From Alloacidobacterium dinghuense (GTDB lineage: Bacteria > Acidobacteriota > Terriglobia > Terriglobales > Acidobacteriaceae): DNA of 64,000 nucleotides. Below the pieces are notes generated by a model, which saw nothing but the letters and a program-made list of their open reading frames with translations, did no database searches and was not told where the DNA came from. Shown one piece after another: positions 35,328 to 43,845 of this stretch. The stretch's first letter is position 1. Each line of letters begins with the position of its first letter. The translations under genes were made by a program, and so were the position numbers. The stretch covers positions 5,394,001 to 5,458,000 of the forward strand of contig NZ_CP060394.1 in assembly GCF_014274465.1 (NCBI RefSeq). The letters run 5' to 3'.

Positions 35328-36353
35328 TCAGAGCTCTATATTGACGAGACCGGCGGCTGCGCCTGGTGTAGTGGTCGTGCTCTGTGGTGCACGCCAGTGG
35401 TCAATATAGGAGATCTGATGCACGCAGCTTATGGTGCAATGCGGAGCGCAGGTCTTTTCGGTCAGGAATTCACGCTTCAGGTCGGCCTTTGAGTACTCAC
35501 CCAGCGGAACGCCGGGAAATCCGCGCTGCTGTGAACAGTAGTGTACGAGACCGTCCTCGCAGATGTAGAGATAGCGTGAGCCTGCGCGACAGCGCCAGTC
35601 GTTGGGCTGGGCGTTGGCGATGGCTTCCTGAAACTGGTTGAACTGCGAGTAGTTCTTTTTCTTCCAGCTGCGCATCTCGTTCCATACGCTGCGCTCTTCT
35701 CCGCCAAGCGGCTTCAGCTGGCCGTCGCCATCGTGGATGATGCCGATCGTCGAAGTAAAGCCCAGTTCGATTGCGCGCCGCCCTATGGTAAGGGCGTCTT
35801 GGGGATTCTTGATGCCGCCGCCGACCACAGAATTGATGTTGATGTGGAAATTGGCGTGCTCAGAGAGCCACTGCAATTTCTTGTCGAGAACCTTGAGGCT
35901 CTTCTTCGAGATTTCATCCGGCTGCACGTTATCGATCGAAATCTGCAGGTGGTCGAGACCTGCGTTGTTCAGGCGCTGGATGCGCTCAGGAACGAGCAGG
36001 TAGCCATTGGTGATCATGCCGGCCACGCGACCATGGTGGCGAATACGGGAGATGACCTGATCGAGTTCCGGATGCAGCAGGGGTTCGCCGCCGGAAATCG
36101 TGATGATACTGGTGCCAAGTCGCGCCAGCTGATCGATGCGGCGCACCATCTCATCGATGGGAACCGGCTTTGAAACATCGTCGTACTCGTTGCAGTAGGT
36201 ACAGGCCAGGTTGCACCGGCGCATGGGCACAATTTGTGCCATCACCGGATGCCGCGTGGAGGCGAGCGCATGGCCCACAAGCGCGAGTTCGCGCACTTTG
36301 CGGCTGGCCGCCTTGATGCGGCGGCCGATTGTCGGTTGGCTTGCTGCTGGCAT
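35328..36353 (-). CDS. Radical SAM protein with SPASM-like C-terminus
   Basis: A 341-residue radical SAM protein. The iron-sulfur ligands for SAM cleavage are C47, C51 and C54 ([10 protein letters not shown]); the glycine-rich SAM contact is [13 protein letters not shown]. The C-terminal 80 residues have six cysteines ([21 protein letters not shown], then [10 protein letters not shown]), arranged like a SPASM or twitch domain that holds one or two extra clusters. Such proteins modify peptides or build cofactors, but no precursor peptide or partner gene is visible nearby. Start ATG 36353. The gene converges on the aminopeptidase and is 228 bases downstream of the PDZ gene. Confidence 0.88.
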   Translation of the reverse strand: MPAASQPTIGRRIKAASRKVRELALVGHALASTRHPVMAQIVPMRRCNLACTYCNEYDDVSKPVPIDEMVRRIDQLARLGTSIITISGGEPLLHPELDQVISRIRHHGRVAGMITNGYLLVPERIQRLNNAGLDHLQISIDNVQPDEISKKSLKVLDKKLQWLSEHANFHININSVVGGGIKNPQDALTIGRRAIELGFTSTIGIIHDGDGQLKPLGGEERSVWNEMRSWKKKNYSQFNQFQEAIANAQPNDWRCRAGSRYLYICEDGLVHYCSQQRGFPGVPLGEYSKADLKREFLTEKTCAPHCTISCVHQISYIDHWRAPQSTTTTPGAAAGLVNIEL

Positions 36354-36416
36354 GCTCTTCTTATTGAAACACAGGGAGATAGGGTAGGGCGAGTCCAGCG
36401 CTTAGAGTGGCGAAAC

Positions 36417-36457
36417 CGGCACTTGAGTGGGGGCAATCGGCACCTGAGCGGGCAAGC
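36417..36457 (+). repeat. Short degenerate tandem repeat
   Basis: CGGCACTTGAGTGGGGGCAAT (read as 36417-36437 in parts) is followed by the near copy CGGCACCTGAGCGGGCAAGC (36438-36457). Two units of about 20 bases upstream of the radical SAM gene. No function is evident. Confidence 0.35.
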
Positions 36458-36581
36458 AGCGAGAAGTATCCTGAATCAGGCTGCAATTCTGTTTATATCG
36501 TTCAGGCCATTGGTAACAAAGAAGTTCTCGATTCGCCCGCAGATGCGCCCTGGATTCAGAAAGCCTAAATGAGATCCGTTT

Positions 36582-37685
36582 CTACTGAAGCTCGTCCTGA
36601 TCGGCCAAATCGTCGTCGAGAATCTGGATCTGTTGCTCAAGCAGTGGCTGCAACATTCTCAAATCGATGGAGTCCAAGGCCTTTTGCGAGAGTTTCACGG
36701 CATCCGTGCTCCTTACGGCGCTGTCCAGATCGCCGGAATCCAGCATGGCGAGGGCGCCATTCATCCTTACCTTCAGGTCCGGCTCGTCATATACGAACAC
36801 ATCCGGGCAGAATTCCGGTAGTTCCAACTCGCCTTTCTTCTTCGGCTCTCCGGCCTGCAGGTTCAGCTTCTGCTCCTTCTTGTCGCGCATTACGGTAAGC
36901 TGCACCTGCTTGCCGCGGTTGTTGTGCAACACCTTCATCCAGTCCGCGCGCGATGCCATGTTGTCATTGTTCACCTTGGTGATGACATCGCCAGCTTTGA
37001 GACCGGCGGTGGCTGCGGGGCTGTTCTCGTCTACGCTCTTGACCAGCAGTCCGGTTCCGTCACTCACGCCGAAATAGCTCGCAAGCTGCGTGCTGAGCAC
37101 GTCCACATCCGCGCCGATATAGAGGCCGCTGGTGGTGAACACTCCAAAGAAGCCGTTGCCGAAACCACGTGTCGAGGGAGCCGCGAGGCCCTGCGCCGTT
37201 TGCGGTTCACTCGGATCAGGCACAGTAAAGTGCTGCGACCAGGCGTTGGCTTCCACCTTGGCGCGGTCGCCAAGTTCCACGGAAATGTTCTGCTGCTGCC
37301 CGTCGCGACTGATCACAAACTTGACAGTGTGCCCTGGTGGTGTTTCCCGCAGCATCCGCCGCAATTGTTCAGCGCCTTCTACGCGCTGCCCGTTCATTTC
37401 GAGAACAACGTCATGAACCTTGAGCCCTGCCTTGTTCGCGGGAGCATCATGATCAACGGTCGTGATTTCCGCGCCATGCACATCCTTGAGCTTTAGTTCG
37501 GCCGCGCGGTCATTGTCGATGTCGCGGATGTTTACGCCGAGATAGCTCTGTGAGCTGTGGGCGAGGTATGCGGAGGTATCGTTGAAAACGGTTATCGGCT
37601 GCGCCGCAACCTGGTTATTGCATACTGTGAGCGTAGCCCCGCCCGCAGCAAGTATCGTCCAACCCAGCCTCAAAAAGTGTTTCAT
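36582..37685 (-). CDS. Periplasmic protein with two PDZ domains
   Basis: A 367-residue exported protein. A signal peptide (about 1-28, ending VAA|QP) is followed by PDZ1 (about 48-137: YLGVNIRDI, GAEITTVDHDAPANKAGLKVHDVVLEMNG) and PDZ2 (about 190-275: SYFGVSDGTGLLVKSV, SPAATAGLKAGDVITKVN). There is no trypsin-like protease domain, so it is not DegP/HtrA but a PDZ-only protein, perhaps binding C-termini of unfolded envelope proteins. The C-terminal ~60 residues are acidic. It is the last gene of the sigma-factor operon (72 bases after the anti-sigma gene), which suggests a role in envelope sensing; that is inference. Confidence 0.88.
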   Translation of the reverse strand: MKHFLRLGWTILAAGGATLTVCNNQVAAQPITVFNDTSAYLAHSSQSYLGVNIRDIDNDRAAELKLKDVHGAEITTVDHDAPANKAGLKVHDVVLEMNGQRVEGAEQLRRMLRETPPGHTVKFVISRDGQQQNISVELGDRAKVEANAWSQHFTVPDPSEPQTAQGLAAPSTRGFGNGFFGVFTTSGLYIGADVDVLSTQLASYFGVSDGTGLLVKSVDENSPAATAGLKAGDVITKVNNDNMASRADWMKVLHNNRGKQVQLTVMRDKKEQKLNLQAGEPKKKGELELPEFCPDVFVYDEPDLKVRMNGALAMLDSGDLDSAVRSTDAVKLSQKALDSIDLRMLQPLLEQQIQILDDDLADQDELQ

Positions 37686-37756
37686 ATGTGCGCCTCAATC
37701 TGTGAGTCCTTCCTGTTTTTAGGACTTTTCTCTCTATTGAAACGTTATCAGCACCG

Positions 37757-38743
37757 TTATTGAATTTCCGGTAATTGCTGCAGAACCTGCCGCGAAACGG
37801 TACGGATTTGAGCATTTTGATCCTGTGTCGCGACGGTGTGCAAGACTTCGCGTACGCTCGAATCACTTTCCACCGGTTCAATCAAATTGATGGCCTGCGA
37901 GCGGACGCGCGGATCGGAGTCCTTCATCAGGGATTCGAGGACAGCATCGCGCACCCGCATGTCTTCAGCAATGTAGGGCTGCAGCCCTTCCAGAGCCTTC
38001 ATGCGCACGTTGGCGTTCTTGTCGTAGCGGAGGGCGACCATCAACGCATTGCGAATCGGACCGTCATCGCACTGATGTCCGTTGCGGCACTCGTTGGCCA
38101 ACAAATCTACGGAGTCGTCGCTGACTCCCGGATTCACGTTGTTCTGCGTGCCCAGCAGCAGGAGCTGGCGAATGCGTGGATCGTCGAGGGAGCCCTGCAT
38201 CGTCTCCGGCACCAGCCTGTTGTAGTTCACCTTCACGATTTCAGAGTTTGGCTCGCGTATGATTCCGCTCACATTTGCAATCTGCGCGGGGTTATCTTCC
38301 GTCGTAGCAGGGGGCTGGCCAAGATTCAAAACGAGCTTCGACTGTTCTGCATCATGCGCTTTGAGTCCGGCCACATATCCACCGTATCCCCCTGCTCCGA
38401 GCCCCACGAGCAGCAGCAGCGACGCCATTACCGGAGCTGCGCGCAAGCGGCCCACGCTGCGGGTGACAGTCTGTGCGAGCCGCACCAGCCAGCTGCCGTG
38501 CGGCATGTTGTCGAGCGCTTCCTCCAGGCGCATGCGCGCCCGCGCCACGATCGCCGACGATGGCTCTTCCACCGGATAGAGCGCCATCGTGGTCTTGAGG
38601 CCGCGCATCGCCTGCATATCGCGACGGCACTCCTCGCATTCCAGAAGGTGCTGTTCAAGTTGGTGGTTGGCGTCGTCGGAGATCTCTCCATATGCCGCCA
38701 ATGCAATATTCTGCTGAGCCAAATCACACTTCATGGCTTTCAT
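37757..38743 (-). CDS. Anti-sigma factor: zinc finger, one span, HEAT repeats
   Basis: A 328-residue membrane protein. The cytoplasmic N-terminus has a ZAS-type motif, H32-x3-C36-x2-C39 (HLLECEEC), known to bind ECF sigma factors. One span lies at about 103-126 (APVMASLLLLVGLGAGGYGGY). The outer part ends in HEAT-type helical repeats (about 225-328: IRNALMVALRYDKNANVRMKAL, VRDAVLESLMKDSDPRVRSQAI, VREVLHTVATQDQNAQIRTV). This is an unusual sensor domain for an anti-sigma. Start ATG 38743 has GAGG eight bases upstream. The cognate sigma gene is 101 bases upstream. Confidence 0.88.
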   Translation of the reverse strand: MKAMKCDLAQQNIALAAYGEISDDANHQLEQHLLECEECRRDMQAMRGLKTTMALYPVEEPSSAIVARARMRLEEALDNMPHGSWLVRLAQTVTRSVGRLRAAPVMASLLLLVGLGAGGYGGYVAGLKAHDAEQSKLVLNLGQPPATTEDNPAQIANVSGIIREPNSEIVKVNYNRLVPETMQGSLDDPRIRQLLLLGTQNNVNPGVSDDSVDLLANECRNGHQCDDGPIRNALMVALRYDKNANVRMKALEGLQPYIAEDMRVRDAVLESLMKDSDPRVRSQAINLIEPVESDSSVREVLHTVATQDQNAQIRTVSRQVLQQLPEIQ

Positions 38744-38844
38744 TCCCTTTGCCTCACTCGCCTCAAAAATCCCTACTGCGGGAGCTTCTCGTTGAGCCCC
38801 TTACTTACTTAGACTGCGCAACAACGCTCTTGCGGTGGATGGAT

Positions 38845-39525
38845 CTAGCGTATTTCCGCCAGATTTGCTCTTAGTTTTCTTGTTGCACGGAAGAGCGTGT
38901 TCTTCGCTGTCTCTTCCGTCGTGTTCAGCATTTCGCCGATCGTTCTCAGCTTCAGCCCCTGGTAGTGCTTCAGCTCAAAGACCATGCGCTCCCGCGGCGT
39001 CAGCTTTTCGAGCGCCGCCTGAATGCGCTGGCCCAGAATCTTGCGCTGCAACTCGCGGTCTGGATTTGCGCCTGCGCGCTCGTCGCTCACATTGCTGAGC
39101 AGGTCCAGTTCTTCCCCTGAAGCATCGATCATCACAGACGGGTCTTCGCGCCGGGCCTTGCGCCTGCGCAACTGGTCGAGACACAGGTTCGTAACGATGC
39201 GGTATATCCAGGTATAAAACGAGCACTCGAACCGGAAATTACCGAGATACCGGTAAGCCTTCAAGAAGGCTTCCTGATGGATGTCCTGCGCGTCCTGCTC
39301 AGATCCAGTGAGATGCAGGGCCAGCCGCAACACCGCCTGATCATATTGACGCACCAGCAGGTCAAAGGCTGCCCGCGAACCCTGTTGGGCTTCACGAATC
39401 AGCTCAGTTTCGGTGGTTCGGTCGCGTACATCCGTGGCCATTCGCTGCGAGGATTGTATCGCCCGCCCGTTTTCGTGCGCAGTAGCCGTTACGGGTACGG
39501 AGATTCGAAGTGCGTCTGCTGCCAT
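38845..39525 (-). CDS. ECF sigma factor (RpoE-like)
   Basis: A 226-residue group 4 sigma factor. Region 2 spans about 50-122 (AAFDLLVRQYDQAVLRLALHLTG, DIHQEAFLKAYRYLGNFRFECSFYTWIYRI) and region 4 about 165-218 (LEKLTPRERMVFELKHYQGLKLRTIGEML). A non-conserved N-terminal tail of ~38 residues precedes region 2; ATG 39441 (MATDVRDR) is a possible shorter start. It should direct RNA polymerase to envelope-stress-type promoters under control of the anti-sigma factor encoded next. No autoregulatory ECF promoter could be assigned with confidence; CGTCTA near 39575 lacks a matching -35. Divergent from rnhA. Confidence 0.95.
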   Translation of the reverse strand: MAADALRISVPVTATAHENGRAIQSSQRMATDVRDRTTETELIREAQQGSRAAFDLLVRQYDQAVLRLALHLTGSEQDAQDIHQEAFLKAYRYLGNFRFECSFYTWIYRIVTNLCLDQLRRRKARREDPSVMIDASGEELDLLSNVSDERAGANPDRELQRKILGQRIQAALEKLTPRERMVFELKHYQGLKLRTIGEMLNTTEETAKNTLFRATRKLRANLAEIR

Positions 39526-39680
39526 GCTCTTGACTGCTCCAGGGATGCGATAGCAAATGCACCTAAATAGACGAATCCCAAGGACTTTCGTTAGCGGAGC
39601 GGCGGTGGTTTTGCATTTCCGTTTACCGGGGTTCCCGGCGCGCGCGGTTTTCGCGTGCTGGGGTGAATTAAACTCGGCTC

Positions 39681-40256
39681 ATGACCTCTGCAGGAAATCT
39701 GTTTCCCAGCCCGGATGCGGAAAAATCGAGCTGGATCACCGCCTTTTGCGATGGCGGCTCGCGCGGCAATCCGGGTCCGGCGGGATACGGCGTTTATATC
39801 CAGGACGAAAATGGCGCGAAAGTCGCCGAATTAAGTGAGTTCTTGGGCAAGAAGACGAACAATTTTGCCGAATATTCGGCCCTTTTGGCAGCTCTTGATT
39901 TCGCTTTGGAGCAGGGGCATACACATTTGAAGGCAGTAGCCGATTCCGAGCTTTTGGTGAAGCAGATCAAGGGACAATACCGCGTTAACAGCCCTGAGCT
40001 GCGACCCTTGTATGAAGAAGCCCGCAGACGCATTGCGCGGCTCGGCGGCTTTCACATCCAGCACGTTCTGCGAGAGAAGAACCGCCGCGCCGACCAGCTG
40101 GCGAACGAGGCGATGGATCGCGGGATGGGACGCCCGCAGCAGGCTCCTGCAGCCAAGTCGCAGACGCTGCGGGGGTTTGTGAAGGGCGGAGTGGTACACC
40201 TGCTCGAAGGCGAGCTGCCGGACGGCGTGTTCGTCAAGGTCGTGCGGGAAAGTTGA
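39681..40256 (+). CDS. rnhA: Ribonuclease HI with C-terminal beta extension
   Basis: RNase H fold enzyme that removes RNA from RNA-DNA hybrids. The catalytic carboxylates are D24 (FCDGGSRGNPGPAG), E64 (NNFAEYSAL), D88 (AVADSELLVKQIKG) and D138 (NRRADQLAN). The compact form resembles the RVT_3/Sto-type RNase HI rather than E. coli's, as the basic handle is missing. After a linker (about 148-162), residues 164-190 (LRGFVKGGVVHLLEG then ELPDGVFVKVV) form a short beta unit that resembles the small antitoxin-like AF2212/AbrB-type strands. GGGGTG about 17 bases before the ATG may be the ribosome site. Confidence 0.93.
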   Translation: MTSAGNLFPSPDAEKSSWITAFCDGGSRGNPGPAGYGVYIQDENGAKVAELSEFLGKKTNNFAEYSALLAALDFALEQGHTHLKAVADSELLVKQIKGQYRVNSPELRPLYEEARRRIARLGGFHIQHVLREKNRRADQLANEAMDRGMGRPQQAPAAKSQTLRGFVKGGVVHLLEGELPDGVFVKVVRES

Positions 40257-40291
40257 GCCGCTGGGTGACTGCGTCGCTATAATGCGGACGC

Positions 40292-41017
40292 ATGTTTCCT
40301 TACGATTCGACCTTGCTGAAAGCGGTGCAACTGGTCCCCAACTCCGTGGCCGATGTTCTCCAGATCATGCAGAACATCGAAGCCACCTGCATCGATGGAG
40401 ATGGACTGAAATGGTTTAACTGGCTCTATCTCCAGGTCACGAATGCTGTCGAAGCTCGGATCGCAGCCGGAGGATTTGCCGATCCGTCATGGCTTGCTGA
40501 GTTGGACGTCCAGTTCGCCAAGCTGTATTTCGGTGCCCTTGCTTCATCTCTTTCAGGGCAGGCGACTCCGGACTGCTGGCAGGCACTGTTCGAGCATCGC
40601 AGTCAGGTCCAGATCGCCCGCATTCAGTTTGCGCTTGCGGGGATCAATGCCCACATCAATCACGACCTGCCGGAGGCGATTGTCGCCACGTGTGCGGTAA
40701 CTGGCACAGTTCCGCAACATGGCGGGACCCAGTATGCCGACTACACGGGGCTGAATACATCGCTGGACAGCCTGGTCGAATCTGCAAAGCAGACACTTCA
40801 TGTTCGGCTGCTAGGCGATCCGCTTCCTGCTATATCGCATCTTGAAGATACGCTTGCGTCCTGGAGTGTAACTGCGGCTCGCGAGTCCGCCTGGAACAAT
40901 GCGGAAATCCTCTGGCATCTGCGGCCTGAGCCGGGATTATCTTCAGCTTTTATGGATTCGCTGGATGGACTGACGAGCGTCGCAAGCCGTACGCTGCTGG
41001 TTCCTGTTCCTGTGTAG
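40292..41017 (+). CDS. DUF5995 family protein
   Basis: A 241-residue soluble helical protein of the DUF5995 type. The recognisable blocks are LKWFNWLYLQVTNAV, WLAELDVQFAKLYFGAL, and the signature IQFALAGINAHINHDLPEAI, with conserved histidines (HINHD) that could bind a metal ion. The family is found in actinobacteria, acidobacteria and others without an assigned role. It follows rnhA by 35 bases and may share its transcript. It converges on the phospholipase gene with nine bases between the stops. Confidence 0.85.
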   Translation: MFPYDSTLLKAVQLVPNSVADVLQIMQNIEATCIDGDGLKWFNWLYLQVTNAVEARIAAGGFADPSWLAELDVQFAKLYFGALASSLSGQATPDCWQALFEHRSQVQIARIQFALAGINAHINHDLPEAIVATCAVTGTVPQHGGTQYADYTGLNTSLDSLVESAKQTLHVRLLGDPLPAISHLEDTLASWSVTAARESAWNNAEILWHLRPEPGLSSAFMDSLDGLTSVASRTLLVPVPV

Positions 41018-41026
41018 AGCGCTCTT

Positions 41027-43105
41027 CTACGTCCTGACCGCACCGATCGCGGGATCGCTTGTGCTGTCCTTTCCTGTTTCCAGGTGTCCTGCTAACTGGT
41101 GACGGAAGCTGAGATCGCTCTCGGCTTCCACTGTTAAGTCATACCAACCGAATGTGTCCTTGAGAGGCCACGTTTGCTGCCATTCTTCGCCCGGTTCGAT
41201 GGAGTGAGCAAGCGTCTTCCGTGTGTATGCGTCGACCAGACGCACATTGCAAACTGCCGCACCGCGATTTTTGGCAGTGAAGACAACCCCGCTGCCGGGA
41301 ACGTCGTAAGAGATGGCAGTTTCTATTGCGGCTTTGCTCGTTCCTGCCAAACTTCCTTTGAAAGCGCGAAGAAATCCGTTTGGGCCATAAACGGATAGAT
41401 CGTATGGACTGTTCCCTTTAAATATCCAGCCGTCGGAAGGCCTTGTATTTGGTGCGACCGTGTAAGTTCGCGGATTGATCCCAGGGTGACCGGAGCGAAC
41501 CTGAAAGATCGCTGCCACTTTTCCAGTGTTGACGAGTTGAAGGGAAAACTGGCCGGATCCATCGGCTTCGCCAAAAACATTCAGTTCATAAGGCAGAGCG
41601 CGGGCCGGTCGCGTTCCCGCTTCCTGCGCAGGCATGGCTTGTTCATGGGGCGGGGCCGGCTTGTAGTCGGGATAGCGCTTATTGTCAGGCGACACGTAGG
41701 CAATGGTCGGAGGCAGCGAAATACTTGCGCTGTCCGGTGCGCTGAAATCGAAGGCCGAGGTCAGGTCGCCGCAAACGGCGCGCCGCCAAGGCGTGATGTT
41801 GGTCTCCAACAACTCAGGGTGGTCCGGACGAAAACGCTCTTCGATGAAACGGATCAGCGAAGTATGGTCAAATACCTGCGAATTGACCCAGCCACCCTTG
41901 CTCCAGGGCGAGATTACGAGCATTGGAACGCGAATTCCAAGACCGTATGGTCCTGCCGGATGTTTGCCGTGCCCGGGAAATATTTCGTGCGAGGTATCGA
42001 CGGTCGAAAGGCCATGAGAACGTAACATTGGCGGAACCGGCGGGACTATGTGATCGAAGAAGCCATCGTTTTCGTCATAGGTCAGGAAGAACACCGTCTT
42101 GCTCCAAACTTCTGGGCTTGACGTGAGGGCATCGAGGATCTGCGAGACGTACCATGCGCCGTAGTTTGCGGGCCAGTTGGGGTGCTCCGTGTAGGCCTCA
42201 GGCGCGACAATCCACGAGACCTGGGGCAGATTGCCGGAGACCACATCTTTGCGAAAGTCGTCGAAGAGCGAACCACCATTTGCGATTTGGGTTCCGGTCT
42301 TCGCGCAATCATGGAGGGCAGAGCCCGGCTCCGCGTTCTGATACTGGCGGAAGAAGAGGAGCGAACTGTCGCCGTATGTCCCGATGTAGGCGTCTTTGGT
42401 TGAGCCCCACTCTTCTTTGGCGGTGAGTCCGTTGCCAAGGTCCTGGTAAATCTTCCAACTGATGCCTGCAGCTTCGAGACGCTCGGGAAACGTTGACCAG
42501 GTATAGCCCGCCTCGGCGTTGTCGACGACCGGGCCACCTCCCTGGCCGTCGTTGCCGACCCAGCCTGTCCACATGTGGTAGCGGTTAGGGTCGGTCGGGC
42601 CGAGCAGCGAGCAGTGATAGGCGTCGCATATGGTGAAGGCATCGGCCAGGGCGTAGTGATAGGGGATGTCTGCGCGCACCAGATACGCCATGGTCGTCTC
42701 GCCCTTGGCAGGAATCCACTGGTCGTAGTGCCCGTTGTTGCGCGCCTGCTGCGTGGTCGTCCAGTCGTGCGGTAAGTCTTCAAGAAATTGCAGGCCAAGA
42801 TTCGGCGCTCCCGGATGGAAGGGCAGAATGTGCGAGTCGCCATGCGGCTGGTGCCAGACAGATTTTCCCGACGGCAGCGTTACTGCTCGCGGATCGCCGA
42901 AGCCGCGGACCCCGCGTAATGTGCCGAAGTAATGATCGAAAGATCGGTTCTCCTGCATCAAGATGACAATGTGCTCGACATCAGCGATTGTCCCGGTTCG
43001 GTTGCTGGCGGGAATTTGTAGTGCGCGGCTGATGCTTGCCGGAAAGGTTGCAGTCAGAGCGCTCGAGCTGAGCAGCTTCAGGAAGGTACGGCGGTTCGTG
43101 CTCAT
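41027..43105 (-). CDS. Tat-exported phospholipase C (phosphoesterase family)
   Basis: A 692-residue enzyme of the bacterial non-haemolytic phospholipase C / acid phosphatase A group, expected to cleave phospholipid head groups outside the cytoplasm. A twin-arginine signal (NRRTFLKLL, R5-R6) begins the protein. The catalytic block is IVILMQENRSFDHYFGTLRG, with DPNRYHMWTG and FLTYDENDGFFDHIVPP holding further metal and substrate residues. Two C-terminal beta domains (DUF756-like, about 500-590 and 600-690) follow, as in phosphocholine-specific PLC. It may release phosphate from lipids in poor soils. It starts 30 bases after the peroxidase gene, forming a two-gene operon. Confidence 0.93.
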   Translation of the reverse strand: MSTNRRTFLKLLSSSALTATFPASISRALQIPASNRTGTIADVEHIVILMQENRSFDHYFGTLRGVRGFGDPRAVTLPSGKSVWHQPHGDSHILPFHPGAPNLGLQFLEDLPHDWTTTQQARNNGHYDQWIPAKGETTMAYLVRADIPYHYALADAFTICDAYHCSLLGPTDPNRYHMWTGWVGNDGQGGGPVVDNAEAGYTWSTFPERLEAAGISWKIYQDLGNGLTAKEEWGSTKDAYIGTYGDSSLLFFRQYQNAEPGSALHDCAKTGTQIANGGSLFDDFRKDVVSGNLPQVSWIVAPEAYTEHPNWPANYGAWYVSQILDALTSSPEVWSKTVFFLTYDENDGFFDHIVPPVPPMLRSHGLSTVDTSHEIFPGHGKHPAGPYGLGIRVPMLVISPWSKGGWVNSQVFDHTSLIRFIEERFRPDHPELLETNITPWRRAVCGDLTSAFDFSAPDSASISLPPTIAYVSPDNKRYPDYKPAPPHEQAMPAQEAGTRPARALPYELNVFGEADGSGQFSLQLVNTGKVAAIFQVRSGHPGINPRTYTVAPNTRPSDGWIFKGNSPYDLSVYGPNGFLRAFKGSLAGTSKAAIETAISYDVPGSGVVFTAKNRGAAVCNVRLVDAYTRKTLAHSIEPGEEWQQTWPLKDTFGWYDLTVEAESDLSFRHQLAGHLETGKDSTSDPAIGAVRT

Positions 43106-43135
43106 CTCTCAAGCGCCTCGACCGGTTCGAAAAGG

Positions 43136-43684
43136 CTACTGCTTCAGCGCTGATTCGACAGCCGCTACGACCTGCGGCGAATCCGGAGTGACATTCGGCT
43201 CAAAGCGCGCCACCGGCTTGCCGTTGCGATCGAAGAGAAACTTGGTGAAGTTCCACTTGATGTCACCACTGAATTGAGGATCGGTGGTCTTGTCTGTCAG
43301 GAAGACGTAAAGAGGTGTCTTGTCATCGCCCAGCACCGAGACTTTGGACATCATCGGGAACGACACGTTGTACTTGCTGCTGCAGAACTTCTTGATCTCC
43401 TCGTTCGTGCCCGGCTCCTGTCCGCCGAAGTTATTCGCGGGGATGCCAACGATGACCAATCCCTGATCTTTGTATTTCTCGTAGAGCGATTCGAGCGCTG
43501 TGTATTGGGGAGTGAAGCCACACTTGCTCGCAACATTGACCAGCATGAGGACTTTGCCGTGGTAGTCGGACAGTGATACCGGCTTTCCATCAATGGACTT
43601 CATAGTGAAGCTGTAGACTGAAGTGGCTGCCGCCAGGGCAGTCACAGCAATGGAAAGCACAAGCGCTAAGGGTAACTTACGCAC
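43136..43684 (-). CDS. Exported glutathione peroxidase-family protein
   Basis: A 182-residue thiol peroxidase of the glutathione peroxidase family. The peroxidatic cysteine is C55 (NVASKCGFTPQY), with the conserved glutamine in PANNFGGQEPG and tryptophan in IKWNFTKFLFD. The first ~20 residues (MRKLPLALVLSIAVTALAAA) form a signal peptide, which places it in the periplasm. A further cysteine (KKFCSS) could be the resolving residue, pointing to thioredoxin rather than glutathione as reductant. It starts at GTG 43684 with TGGAGG eight bases upstream and a -10 box at 43711-43716. Confidence 0.95.
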   Translation of the reverse strand: MRKLPLALVLSIAVTALAAATSVYSFTMKSIDGKPVSLSDYHGKVLMLVNVASKCGFTPQYTALESLYEKYKDQGLVIVGIPANNFGGQEPGTNEEIKKFCSSKYNVSFPMMSKVSVLGDDKTPLYVFLTDKTTDPQFSGDIKWNFTKFLFDRNGKPVARFEPNVTPDSPQVVAAVESALKQ

Positions 43685-43710
43685 AGTTTCGTCCTCCAGA
43701 TAGTACCGAA

Positions 43711-43716
43711 ATTATA
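43711..43716 (-). promoter_or_regulatory. -10 box for the peroxidase-phospholipase operon
   Basis: A perfect TATAAT on the - strand, 27 bases upstream of the GTG start; transcription would begin near 43704. No good -35 was found at 17-18 bases, so an activator may be needed. Confidence 0.5.
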
Positions 43717-43845
43717 GCTGCCGTCAGATATCGCTTGTTCTTGCGTCTCGTTTTTCATGCTCTGTTTACAAGCTGTTGCGGTCGCAGAACAGTAGCCATC
43801 AGAAACGTATGATCCAGACAAAGATCGCTTGATGAGGAGAATTCT

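Noticed and set aside
39570-39580. CGTCTA as an ECF -10 box in front of the sigma gene
   Set aside because: No GGAAC-like -35 at 16-17 bases upstream; too weak to list as a promoter.
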